Source: Penium margaritaceum
Lineage: Eukaryota; Streptophyta; Zygnematophyceae; Desmidiales; Peniaceae
Assembly: GCA_023375785.1 (NCBI GenBank)
Contig: SZWC01004883.1
Location: forward strand, 57,428-121,427
Direction: 5' to 3'
Length of the DNA stretch: 64,000 nt
The translations under genes were made by a program, and so were the position numbers. Under the pieces are notes generated by a model. That model did not search any database and had not been told where the DNA came from. It saw only the letters and a program-made list of their open reading frames with translations. The first letter of the stretch is position 1. Every line of letters starts with the position of its first letter. Positions 40,687-51,404 of this stretch are shown here, piece by piece.

Positions 40687-41070
40687 ATGCAGGAGGAAGA
40701 GGAGCTCATAGCCCCAAACGAGCATGAGGTCATTGAACTTGTTGACCTCCTTGTAGTTTGCAAGGGTGTATCGGATCGCTGGATCCTTCGACGCAAGCTG
40801 AAGCCAGGTGACACGATTGACAGATGTAAGGCCCGGCTCACCGCCAAGTTATTCTCCCAAATCCCAGGCAACGACTTCGATGAGACGTTTGCCCCCGTTG
40901 GGCTATACACCACGGCCCGCGCTCTCTTGAGCCTGGTCGCCCAGCATCACTGGGAGGTGGAGCAGATGGACGTCAACAATGTATTACTACACGGAAATCT
41001 ACAAATTGCAGTCTCCAGGCTTTACACTTGCCACAAACAAGGTTTGGCGGCTTTGCAAGGCCCTCTACGG
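40687..41070 (+). mobile_element. Element C reverse transcriptase, first part
   Basis: Copia RT landmarks: VIELVDLL, LKPGDTIDRCKARLTAK, DETFAPVG, EQMDVNN-LLHG and KVWRLCKALYG. The last of these ends exactly at the site where element D was inserted. The RT continues at 43,543. Confidence 0.85.
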
Positions 41071-41117
41071 ACAGTGGAGAGGGTATATCTGACAACACGC
41101 AGTGCAGCTTCCAAGTG

Positions 41118-42062
41118 TCATGCTCGTGGACACGGGGAGAAGTGTGCCAGAAAGTTCACGGAGAAGGCTACGTCCGCCCTGGTTGTCGTAGCCAGATACA
41201 TGAGAGAGCCGATCACGCAAAGATAGTATGTGATGTCAGCCGCCTCCCCCAGCTTTGACACATCTAGTGTCTTCAGCAACCGCTGTCCAGTTGGGGTCAT
41301 GAGCGTTGACGCTATGGATACTGTCTCAAGGAGGGAAGCAAGACCCTCCCCCAGGCTGTGAACGTAGGCAGCCTGATGAACGTGGAGGACCCGGCGAGGG
41401 CGGTCTTGCTCTAGCTCCATGCCCAGAAAGACACGAGCTAGTCCTAGGTCCTTCATTTTGTAGGTCGCATGAAGGAGTGACTTGACCGCCTTCACGGCCT
41501 CCGGATTGGGTGATGCGATCAGCAAGTCATCAACATACACAAGAACAGTGACGAAGGGGGCTGACAGAGGAGTGACAAAGAGAGAGGGATCGAAAATACT
41601 CCGTCGATAGTCGCCCTTCTCAAGCGTGGACGTGATTTCTTGGTTCCAACACCGAGGTCATCGCTTCACGCCGTACAGCGCCTTCCGCAGTCGCCAGACC
41701 CTGTTGGTCCCATCAGAGAACCCAGGGGACTGGACCAAGTAGATTTCTTCATCCAACTGCCCGTGGAGGAAGGCATTGTTGACATCCATCTGCTCAAGCT
41801 CCCAATCGTGCTGAGCGAAAAGACTTAGCAGGGCGCGAGCTATGGTGTAGCGGCCAACAGGGGCAAATGTCTCGTCAAAGTCCACACCTGGGACTTGAGC
41901 GAATCCCTTTGCCGTGAGCCGAGCTTTGTACTTTTCAAGGGTCCCGTCGGGCTTGTACCTACACCTGAATACCCAGTGCGCATCACTGGCTTTGCGCCCT
42001 GGAGGCAGGTCAACCAGCTTGTATACAGCGTGGTCGTCCAGAGCCTTCAGCTCGTCGTGCAT
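41118..42062 (-). mobile_element. Element D reverse transcriptase
   Basis: Copia RT landmarks: [64 protein letters not shown] and VWRLRKALYG, then the catalytic YVDDLLIASPNP near 41,530. After these come MKDLGLARVFLGMELEQD, HVHQAAYVHSL and CVIGSLMYLATTTRADVAF. It is close to the RT of C but not the same subfamily. Fossil. Confidence 0.9.
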
Positions 42063-42074
42063 TGCGACTTCCGA

Positions 42075-42921
42075 CTACTGTGCATCAGCAAGCACAGCAA
42101 CAGTGGGCACTGCAAGGACTGCTAGTGCAAGAGCACCAGCAATCGACGCTACCACTAGGGTCACTAGAGCAATAGTCACAGAGATGGTAGAAATCACTAC
42201 ACTAGCAACCATAGATGACCCTGACAATGGAGCTGCTGTTGTTGTAGAAGTGGAGGTGCAAATGGATGCTACTGCGGATGCGGTAGCAGATGCTGTGGAG
42301 GCAATGTTGGAGGCGATCGACGACGTGGCGGCACAGACCTGTGTGAAGATGTCAGTTGTCGCTGCAGCAATGGGCCCTGTGACGATAGCGACCTCCTTGT
42401 AGGCCTCGGTAGAACGGCCCGTTGAAGCAGTTGCAAGAGCACGGGATGCCCTGGCCGCGTCCGTAAAGGTGGCTATTGTTGTAGTGGGGACTTCTATGGC
42501 AGCAGAGGCAACTCTAGTAATAGTAAGCAATGCAGAGGCTGCGTTGCTGTTGTGACAGGCAAAGAAGCTTGCGGCCGCAGTCTCGGAAGCAAAAACTTCG
42601 CTCCTCCTCGATGTGTCCTGGGTAAGGGTAGGCGAGATGCAGGCCTGCAATTGCAATAGATGGTACATCTGCCCTATCCACTAGATACGTGGAGTTCAGC
42701 GGATCTGTGCTACGGCAGGGACTATTGGTGCTGCTGTGGCGGAGAGCAGCGGCAGCGGGGTTGGCGGCTGGTGGCGCACGGAGCTCGTGGCCAATCCGCG
42801 TTGCAAAGACACGCGAAGGCCAGCCACCGTCCTGTGCCTTCAATGGCACTGTGGCGGGAAGACACTCGCACGACACACGCACCTGGTACGGCAGAAGCGG
42901 AGGAGGTGGCGGTGGCGGCAA
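42075..42921 (-). mobile_element. Element D gag-like Ala-rich region
   Basis: A 197-residue stretch is strongly enriched in Ala, Thr, Ser and Val (for example ASTASATASAVASICTSTST) and ends next to the RT part. Its composition resembles the N-terminal gag side of elements C and A. No zinc knuckle was found. Gag assignment rests on position and composition only. Confidence 0.5.
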
Positions 42922-43019
42922 AAGTGGAGGCTGGAGCGACGCCGACGGCGGGCGGACCCACTTCCCACATCAGTTGCGACTAGAAGAAATGCACGCGCTC
43001 ACTCATTACTCTGATACCA

Positions 43020-43527
43020 GTAGGACATGCCAGAAGCAGTGAGACGGCAAGGAATCAAGGCTAGAAAGACCTCATGGACGTTAGAGAGCGGCAAAAGACA
43101 TGGCACGCGCGACGGTTTTTGCAGTCGCGAGTGTTAGAGTCATGCGACGACGAGGTAGTCCTTGTCAGGAGAGCGAGAGCGATTGAAGTGAGCGAGCAAG
43201 CAGGAAGCTCACTCTAGCTCGGCGCTTGATCTGCACAATTGCGGATTTGACCCTGTTCGCACATTTTGTCTGTCATCCAAACTCAAGCAACACAGTATTC
43301 ACCATGAGTACCAACTCCGGTGGGACGAATCCTTGCACAGATTCTGCATGCACTAGGAGAGCCTAAGAGATTGTAATATTGTGAGTTCCATGGCTCATAG
43401 CCATGTCTCGGCGGCAGAGAACGTGCCGGCTGTAACGTCTCTTCTCTCTGAGTCACCTGCATCGGTGATGTGTGAGATGTGCAACGAGGCCAGAGGTCAC
43501 CATGTGTCTGTGACACACAAACCAACA
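43020..43527 (-). mobile_element. Element D 5' LTR and primer-binding site
   Basis: On the minus strand it starts TGTTGGTTTGTGTGTCACAG and ends at 43,020, where TGGTATCAGAGT (43,008-43,019) matches the initiator tRNA-Met primer-binding site at 11 of 12 positions. Length is 508 bp. A diverged relative of its first 120 bp lies at 33,540-33,664. Confidence 0.8.
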
Positions 43528-43542
43528 CTACGGGCTCAATCC

Positions 43543-44277
43543 CCCCGCTGTTAGAACTTGGAGATCTCATCCACCCTAGAGAAGGGTGGTTACCGTCGAA
43601 GTACTGTTGATCCAGCTCTCTTCTTGAGTGCACCCTCACAGCCCTTTGTGCCCATTTTGGTCTATGTGGATGATCTTCTTACCGCGTCACCCAACCCCGC
43701 CGTTGTGCAATCGGTGAAGGCCATGTTGCAGTCCACCTATGAAATGGACTTGGGTCTTACTCGTGTGTTCCTCAGCATGGAACTTAAGCGTGACCGCCAG
43801 CGCCGAACGCTACACGTACATCAAGCAGCCTACATCCGTAGCCTGAGGAAGCATATTCGACCTTGCTGGCTGTGACTCCTACTGCATCCACATCGATTAT
43901 TCCAGATGCCCAGCATCTTCTGAGTCACTCGACCACACTCAACTGGACGGAATTGTCGATGTCGCCGATTACCTCAGCGTGATTGGATCCTTGATGTATC
44001 TTGCCACCACCACCCAAGAGGACGTAGCCTTCTCGGTCAACTTCCTTGCTCAGTTTTCTGAGCATCCACGTTAGAGGCATCTAAAGGCTCCGTTGCGTGT
44101 CATACGCTACGAACTGTCCACTGCACGTGTTGGACTGTGTTACAGGTCACAGTCCCCTGTGGTTGTGGACGGATACACTGACAGCGAGTGGGCTCATGAC
44201 ACAGACGCACGTAGTCGCACGGGCTACATCTTTCTTGTGGGTGGGACTGCTATCTCGTGGAAGAGTGGCAAACAGGG
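43543..44277 (+). mobile_element. Element C reverse transcriptase (rest) and RNase H (start)
   Basis: RT resumes with NLEISSTLEKGGYRRSTVD and PILVYVDDLLTASPNP, then ELKRDRQRRTLHVHQAAYI and VIGSLMYLATTT. RNase H follows with VVVDGYTDSEWAHD, SRTGYIFLVGGTAISW and KSGKQG, at which point element B is inserted. Fossil. Confidence 0.85.
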
Positions 44278-44916
44278 TGTTGTGCTGTGAGTTGTTTCCG
44301 TCCATTTGTCCAGCTTACTGTGACCACTCGGCCGTGTCCATACTCGTGCAAATCCCTGATGCGGACCCAGCTGGCGCCGGAGCATTGACGGTTGGTGGAT
44401 CCAGCCACCAGTAGCTGCCAGACGGTTGCCACGACGTCCTGGGTGCATGCTGGGGTGCTCTGAAGTTTTTCTGCAAGTGCTAGAGTTTTCTCGGTGGACT
44501 AGCTCTTGAGCTTGATTTGCATGTTTTCCGTCCACTGATTGATGCTGGACTTGTGCGTGTGACCAGTCGTAGCGTCCTGCTTGAGATTCTCCATCTCCAG
44601 GTTCAGACGGTGCTGCGTTTGGATGTCTGTGCGCAATGTTGCGGCCAAAACAGTGGTTTTGAGCCAGTTTTAGGACAAACTGACACTGCCGCGTGAGTCA
44701 CCCGCCGTGTGCCGCAGCAGGTATTTATGCTATGTGCTTTTCAATTGTCATCTCTCTCTACGTTACTAAGCTATTGCAGCTTATGAGACTTTGCGCGTCT
44801 CCCTAGCCTGATCCTTGCTATTTCTTGCACCTGCTTGCTTCCTAGTACGCTAGCTGACTGGACAGTGTCGCCACGTGAGAAGCAGCAAGGTTAGGAAGCC
44901 TCCTGGCAATTTCTCA
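44278..44916 (+). mobile_element. Element B 5' LTR (primer-binding site follows)
   Basis: It begins TGTTGTGCTGTGAGTTGTTT and ends CAATTTCTCA (639 bp), with the canonical TG...CA ends. TGGTATCAAAGC at 44,917-44,928 is the initiator tRNA-Met primer-binding site (11 of 12 against TGGTATCAGAGC). Confidence 0.93.
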
Positions 44917-44928
44917 TGGTATCAAAGC

Positions 44929-45827
44929 AGCGAGACCCTTCTCGCTGAGCTGCGCTGCAGAGACGCAGCACAGGCAACAGCAGTGAGGGTCACCGCCGCC
45001 GCCACATCCTGGGACCCGTCGCAGCCGACGTTGGCAGCAGCGACGTCACCACGCAATCGCCACCACCGGAGCAAGTGGAGCTGCGGCAGTGACGAGATCC
45101 ATCAGCCACACCGGCCAGCAGCAGCAGCACCGGGTGGCAGCAGCAGCCGTGTCTGGCTTCTAGCCTGTACACACAAAAAAAAGGGAGTAGCAGCTCGCAG
45201 CAGCAGCTTGCGGCGGCGGCTGAGAGTAGTGGCAGTGCGCAGCAGCGGCAGCAGCTTGCAGCTGTGACGGCATCAGCAGCGGCAAGCAGCACCAGCAGCG
45301 CAGCAACAGCAGCGAAGCAACAGCAGCGCAACAGCAGCATTGCAGCTGCTGCTGCGACAGCAGCAACAGTGGCAGCAGCAGCATTGCAGCGGCGACAGCG
45401 GCCACAACAGCACAGCACCAGATCCGTCATAGCAGCAGATCTGCCGTAGCTTGCGCACGACTGCCACTGCACAGCAGTGCTGCGCAGCTGCGTAGAAACT
45501 GCGCAACACTGCACAGGCCTGCATGGCACTACATAGGCCTGCGCAGCCCCTGCGCAGCCGCGAGCAGGGGGTGACGAGGTCACCCCCACCGGTCACGCGG
45601 GGCTCGCGTGACCTCCAAAAAAAATCGCTGGCATAAACAATGCTAGCGAAGAAATGCTAGTGTTTTTTTCGCTAGCGTAAAAAAAACGCTGACGTCATCA
45701 AACACTGTGCTGACGTCAGTTTTTTGGTCAGAACGTCAATTTTTCTAGACGTTTCAACTCCTCGAGAAACGCTGTCAGTTTCTTGTTTGGGGTGTTTTTT
45801 ACATTCTGCCCCATATTGAGCATTGCG
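44929..45827 (+). repeat. Element B leader: CAG-rich tract and foldbacks
   Basis: From about 45,100 to 45,430 the leader is dominated by CAG/GCA triplets. Two perfect 9-bp hairpins follow: GGGGGTGAC/GTCACCCCC (45,567-45,587, 3-nt loop) and GGTCACGCG/CGCGTGACC (45,591-45,613, 5-nt loop). Two palindromes TGACGTCA (45,690-45,697 and 45,711-45,718) lie just before gag. Retroelement leaders often hold dimerisation or packaging structures, so a role there is possible but unproven. Confidence 0.7.
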
Positions 45828-47230
45828 ATGGCGCCGGTCCGTGTCAAGGACAAAGGACTCGTTGACCCCTCTTCCTCCTCTTCGAGCGTTATGAGTCCGC
45901 ACTCGCAGTCCCGCATGATTGACGAGCTTTGTCGGTCACAGGACGAGATGCGCCGGCAGCAGCAGAGGCAGTCTGACGCATTGCAGGAGATCACGGAGTT
46001 ACTGCGGGGTCGTTCGATGGCTTCACAGCAGCCACCTGGAGGATCTACTGGAGCTGCACCATCTTCTCAGCAGTCCACACCCTACACAACGCCGCGGCCT
46101 CAGCATCACTCATCACAGGTGGACTCCTGGGATGAGGAGATTGAGGATGACTCACGCGAGCACGAGATTCGTGTGCTTGAGGAGCGCATCTGTGAGTTAC
46201 GTTTGGGATCACAACCTCCCACTCCGCCACCCTCTCGCCGTCAAGATCAGCCACGTCGTTCAGCAGCGTTCACCTTTGGTGGCGTTTCTCTCACTAGTAG
46301 GCTCCCCATACCCCGTCCACTGTCTCCCGAGCCTGAGGTCGCCCTCCCCACAGAGCGGCGACTGAAGGACTTTGAGACACCTCCACCCCGTTACGATAGT
46401 GAGGAGGGCTTCAATTGCTGGGAGACCTTGTTTCAGGTGTGGGCCGATTCTGAGGGTGTCTGGCCTTACTACCACAGCCAGTACCAGACCTGCGACACTC
46501 ACCAGGTCCAGACAGCAGCGAGAGCGATGCCGCGGGAGACTGTGGTCGACTTCCGACCCTTTCTCGGTGAGACCGGGACCGGGACTAGAGCAGATCCACG
46601 TCTGGGGTGGGAGCTGGCCCTGACACTTCTCGTTGTGGAGACCCATGTCACGAGGTCGGCACGACTACGTGAGTTTCACTCCCTCTGTTAGGGTCCCACG
46701 GAGCTTGCAACTGACTACTGGAGGCGCGCGATGCGCCTCTATACGCGCCTTGGGACCGGTGGCGGGACGCAGTTGTGGGCACTCGACACCATCATGATGG
46801 GGCCGCATTTGGACCACGTGAAGCTCTTTACGGGCTTCAATCGTGTGGCTCTCTATGAGTTGTCAGAGTCACTACAGCTGCTTCCTTGGGCCCATCGCTA
46901 CTTTATCCAGGCCACATCGGCTCATGAGGCTGCCATCGCCCATCAGTAGGGTCCACTTGTTGCAACAGTGATTGCGACCCCTCCGACGCCTCTGTCCCTG
47001 CTCACTAGTCCCACCTTGACCGCTTCCTCCTCCTCCTCCTCTACCCCAAGCGGCCACACTCAGGGCGTTGCAGCGGCCGTACAGGGGAAGAAGGGGATGA
47101 AGCGACGTGGGAAGGGACAGCAGCAGCAGCCGGCGAGTAGTAGTAGTGGACGTTATGTCCACTGCTACAATTGTGGAGGCGCTGACCGCTACACGGAGTG
47201 TGAGCAGCCCCTTGACTGGACTCGGATCAT
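45828..47230 (+). mobile_element. Element B gag region
   Basis: The likely start is the ATG at 45,828 in GCGATGG context, giving MAPVRVKDKGLVD. A Gln/Arg-rich helical stretch (RSQDEMRRQQQRQSDALQEI), a Pro/Ser-rich part, a gag core (CWETLFQVWADSEGVWPYY) and a basic tail ending in the zinc-knuckle-like CYNCGGADRYTEC at about 47,162-47,200 follow in order. Fossil. Confidence 0.75.
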
Positions 47231-47639
47231 GCGCGCCCTTCAGGCGGCGCACACGCAGCGGATTTCCTTGAGTGACACACGGACTGGGCGCGCCGCGACC
47301 ACGAGTGCAGCAGACGCATCTGCTTCATCAGGCGACAGCGGTGATGTGGACCCTCGGGATCGCACGATTGCGGAGCTTCGTCAGCTGCTGGCGCTTCGTA
47401 CTCAGGGAGGTACAAGTATGTTGTCACAGCCGAGTGGTCCCGACTTTGCTTGTCTTACTGCGTCTGTTGCTCGTGATGATGCTTGTGGTGGAGCTATGAT
47501 GGCTTGCGATGAGGATGGACCTAACAGTACCGACTGGCTTGACGAGTCACAGATCCGTGTTGTTCGTCGTTGTCCCGAGTCCTCTGCTGAGCGTCCAGCA
47601 GAGGCAGAGTGTTCTGTGGCACGTTCCTCGGTGTCAACA

Positions 47640-48050
47640 ACTGGTCGTGAGCCAGGTGGCACCTGGATTATTGACTCAGGGGCCACCCATCACATGACCT
47701 ATCGTCGTAGTGACTTCGTTGTGCTCGGTCCCGTTGCGTCCGTTCGGTCTGTTCGCACAGGGTCTAGTCAGTCGTTACCTTTGCAGGGAGTTGGATTTGT
47801 ACGGTTTGATGGTCCGTCTGGCCCCTTGTACATTTCTAATGTGCTCTTTGTCCCTGCTCTTGAGCTCAGCCTGCTCTCTGTTCGTGCATGCACCAAGATG
47901 GGTCTCACTGTTGAGCACTCTGCTGACTCTGCCACAGTGACTGCTCTTGACACACGCGCCATTGTGCTTCGTGCCTCTGTCGTTGATGACCTGTATCGTG
48001 TGTCTCGTTGCACTCCCTTTGTCTCTTCTCCACCTCTCTCCTCTTCATGA
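47640..48050 (+). mobile_element. Element B protease
   Basis: GGTWIIDSGATHHMT at 47,658-47,702 is the copia aspartic-protease active site (DSGA). GFVRFDGPSGPLYISNVLFV and LSLLSVRACTKMG give the typical copia protease body with its L-NVL-V-L--LLS pattern. Fossil. Confidence 0.9.
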
Positions 48051-48960
48051 GTGTTTGTCACTGGCGTTCTCTCCCATGAGCACCAGCGCTTGTTACATCG
48101 TCGCCTCTTCCATGTGAGCTCGGACACTGTGTCTAAGCTCATTCGCACACAGCCAGCCCTCGGTCTTGACGCAGCTTCTTTTGAAAAGCCGTCCAAGACC
48201 GACTGTCTTTTTTGCGCCCAGGGTAAGATGCATCGCTGCTCTTACCCTGACTCCTCCTCCCGGGCACTGTGCCCACTAGAGTTGGTCCACTCGGACCTTC
48301 TCGGTCCTCTCCCAGTTGAGTCCCTCTCTGATCGGGGTCGATATGTTCTCACCCTGACTGATGACTTCACCCGGATGCGGTCGGTCTACAGCCTCCGCCA
48401 CAAGAGCAATGCCGCATTAGCGGTCCGCCTGTGGCTTGTGATGGCTGAGCGTCAGTCTCGTCACACCCTGACCACATTCCGCTCAGATCATGGTGGCGAG
48501 TTCTTGGGCGAGATGGATGCCTACTTTGCCGAGCACGGTATCTTTCACCAGCTTTCCGCCCCTGCTACACCACAGCAGAATGGTGTGTCTGAGCGTTGGA
48601 ACCGCACCATGGAGGATGCGGTTCGCGCATCCTCCATGGTGTGAGTGTGGTCTACCGGAGTCCTTTGCCTTTAAGGGCTTCTCCTACATGACGTGGGTCT
48701 AGAACCGCTTGCCGCATGGTCCACTTCTAGACCATGTCACACCGTATGAGTTGTGGTTCGGCCATCGTGCTGATCTCCGTCTCGCTCACGTCTGGGGGTC
48801 CCTTGCCTGTGTCGAGTACACCGAGGATCAGCAGGGGTCTAAGGTCTCACCTCAGGGATGCATGTGTACCTTCCTTGGCATCTCCCCGCGGTCGAAGGCC
48901 TGGCGTTTTTGGGACCCTGCTCGCCACCGCATTATCGAGTCTCGAGATGCTCTCTTCTTT
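48051..48960 (+). mobile_element. Element B integrase
   Basis: The zinc-binding region shows H-LLHRRLFHVS and CLFCAQGKMHR. Catalytic-core landmarks are LVHSDLLGPLP, LTLTDDFTRM, FRSDHGGEF and PATPQQNGVSERWNRTMEDAV, covering the conserved D, D and E positions. TPYELWFGHRADL, GCMCTFLGIS and IIESRDALFF mark the C-terminal part. Fossil. Confidence 0.92.
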
Positions 48961-49149
48961 AAGGCTCTCACCTACCGCGACTTGTCCAGCATTCTGTCGC
49001 TGGCTGCCGACCACGTTCCTACTTGTGTGGCCTCCCGGCGGATGGGGGAGTCTAGTCCTGCGGATGGATCCGGCCGGGCCTCTTCACCTGTGGTCCGGTC
49101 TCCGGCTGCTGACGATTTGGCCATCGTGGCTGTGGGTCCAGTCGCCCCA

Positions 49150-49400
49150 TCAGTACCCTCTGGTGCACCCGATCTCGTGCCTGTGCCGGTCCCCTATGCC
49201 ACACCTGATCCCGTGCCAGTGTCAGACCCCTCTAGCACACCCGATCTTGTACCAACGTCGGTCCCCTCTGGCACACCTGATCCCGTGCCGGTGTCAGACC
49301 CCTCTGGCACCCCAGATCTCGTACCAGCGTCCGTCCCCTCTGGCACACCTGATCCCGTACTAGTGTCAGTCCCCTCCGTCACACCCACTCCCGTGCATGC
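49150..49400 (+). repeat. 36-bp tandem repeat, Pro/Val linker of element B
   Basis: About seven 36-bp units encode the 12-residue period TPDPVPVSDPSG, in two alternating versions (VPVSDPS and VPTSVPS), between integrase and RT. Element A has the same period with a different residue composition. Confidence 0.85.
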
Positions 49401-49779
49401 ACCCATATCCCCTATGGCTCTGGCTCAGCAGCCTTCCCCACAGCATGAGGTGAGCGTTGCATCGGGCTACTCCCGTGAGCCCGGTGGTCGCCTTCGACCA
49501 TTGGCCTCTGGGGCTCAACGGACTGCTGACTCTACGCCCAGACGCCCGACTCGTAGTGTTCAGAGTGGCGAGCCTGGCACGAAGGCCCTTGGCTTGAGTG
49601 TCCAGGCAGACTACACTGAGGTGCACCCAGCATGTCCTGTCGACCACGAGTTGGTCTCTCGAGAGTTCATGGTCGCTTGCGATGCCGCAGCCGACCTTGT
49701 CGTGGTGAGACCGAGTCCGGAGGCATGTGTCTTAGCCACCCGGAGCACTCCCTTGACGATGCCTGATCGAGGCACGTTG

Positions 49780-50560
49780 AAGGAGGCACTCTCAGCTCAC
49801 GATGCAGACCTGGGGCGTGCTGCTTGTGAGGATGAGCTGAGAGCTATCCATGAGCACAAGCTTGTCGACCTCCCGCCTGGGCGGAAGGCTGTACAGGCCA
49901 AGTGGGTCTTTCGCAAGAAGGTGAAGCCTGATGGCACACTGGATCGCTACAAGGCTCGCTTGACGGCCAAGGGGTTCTCGCAGGTTGAGGGAGTAGATTT
50001 CACTTAAACCTTTGCACCCGTTGGCCGCATGACCACCGCTCGCACTCTGTTCGGGGTTGTTGCTCACCACGACTGGGAGCTACACCAGATGGACGTGAAC
50101 AACGCGTTCCTCCATGGCACCTTATAGGAGGAGATGTACATGGTCCAGCCACCTGGATTCGAGGTCGGTGACAAGGTCTGGCGCTTGCGCAAGGCCTTGT
50201 ACGGCCTGAAACAGTCACCCAGGTGCTGGAACTTGGAGATCACTGGTACACTGACACGTGCCGGTTACGTACAGAGTGACGCTGACCCGTCCCTCTTTCT
50301 CGGACGGACAGCTGAGAACTTCACCGCCATCCTGGTCTACGTGGACGACCTCCTGATTGCGTCTCCTTATATGGAGGCCGTGAAGGAGGCCAAGGCAGTT
50401 CTCCAGGCTGCCTACAGGATGAAGGACCTTGGTCCTGCAGCTGTGTTTCTCGGCATGGAGATCGTGCGTGATCGTCAGCGACGGACACTCTTGTTGCATC
50501 AGGCACGTTACGCCCACGTTGTAGGGGAGTAGTTTGCTGACCTCCTGGGTGCAGTTCCTA
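49780..50560 (+). mobile_element. Element B reverse transcriptase
   Basis: Copia RT landmarks: KLVDLPPGRKAVQAKWVF, KPDGTLDRYKARLTAKGFSQ and MVQPPGFEVGDKVWRLRKAL, then YGLKQSPRCWNLEI, the catalytic ILVYVDDLLIASP at 50,329-50,367, and MKDLGPAAVFLGMEI. Fossil. Confidence 0.93.
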
Positions 50561-50770
50561 CAGAATCCACCCCCATCACCTGACGGGCAGGATGCTCTGA
50601 AGGTGGATGACCCCGCAGACCTGGGGGAGACAGTGGATGTGACCCTGTACTTGCGCCTGATTGGCTCCTTGATGTACTTGGCCACTACCACATGACCCGA
50701 CATTGCCATTGCCATCAACCTCCTTGCACGGTTTTCACAGTGTCCTCGGGCGAGAGCCCTTCATGCGGCT

Positions 50771-51319
50771 GTGCGAGTGGTGCGGTACGTGGTGTCCACA
50801 TCGTACCTCGGACTCTGCTTTCGACGGCAGTGTTCGGTGGTAGTCGACGGCTACACAGACAGAGACTGGGCGTGGAGTCCTGATGGGCGCAGTCATACAG
50901 GCTACGTGTTCCTTCTTGGTGGCACCGCTATGTCGTGGTGCAGTGGCAAGCAGGGTTGTATCGCACGTAGCTCATCAGAGGCTGAGTATGTTGCTCTGGG
51001 GGCTAGGGCTGCTGAGGCGGTGTGGCTCCAGCGTCTATTTCGTGAGTTGCGTCAGTCTGTGCCTTGCATTGTTCTGCGTTGTGACAACCAGAGTGCTCTT
51101 GCCATTGCAGAGAACTCTGGTGTGTTTCATGCACGCACGAAGCACATTGCTGTTGAGCATCACTTTGTGCGTGATCTTGTGGAGCGACAGGTGATCTCTA
51201 TCATCTGCATCGGCACGGACATGCAGCGGACTGACTTCTTGACCAAGGCACTTCCACGTGAACAGTTCATGGTGGCCATTCGTTCTGTTGAGCTACGCCC
51301 CTTGCCTGAGAGTGGCTGA
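50771..51319 (+). mobile_element. Element B RNase H
   Basis: This is an intact-looking 182-residue stretch of copia RNase H: VVVDGYTDRDWAW, SHTGYVFLLGGTAMSWCSGK, RSSSEAEYVAL, LRCDNQSALAIAENS, HARTKHIAVEHHFVRD and QRTDFLTKALPREQF. The catalytic D, E and D positions are all present. It is the best kept part of the nest. Confidence 0.95.
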
Positions 51320-51404
51320 GAGGGGTGTGTGAGCATGGACTGTTGAGCATCTTGTTGTGCACCTGGGTCAAATCTGCACGTGTATGGACATGCGTACCAT
51401 CGGG

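Larger units (their letters stand above)
41071..43527 (-). mobile_element. Partial Ty1/copia element D inside C
   Basis: Parts on the minus strand, in order, are a 5' LTR (43,020-43,527), a primer-binding site, an Ala-rich gag-like region and reverse transcriptase. No integrase, RNase H or 3' LTR is seen, so it could not have been autonomous. CTACGG flanks it on both sides (41,065-41,070 and 43,528-43,533), and the RT of C resumes immediately to the right, so this is an insertion into C. It carries several disabling changes (about five or more in the parts present). Confidence 0.8.

Noticed and set aside
45119-45596. Ala/Cys/Leu-rich minus-strand frames over the CAG tract
   Set aside because: They are antisense shadows of CAG repeats in the element B leader.
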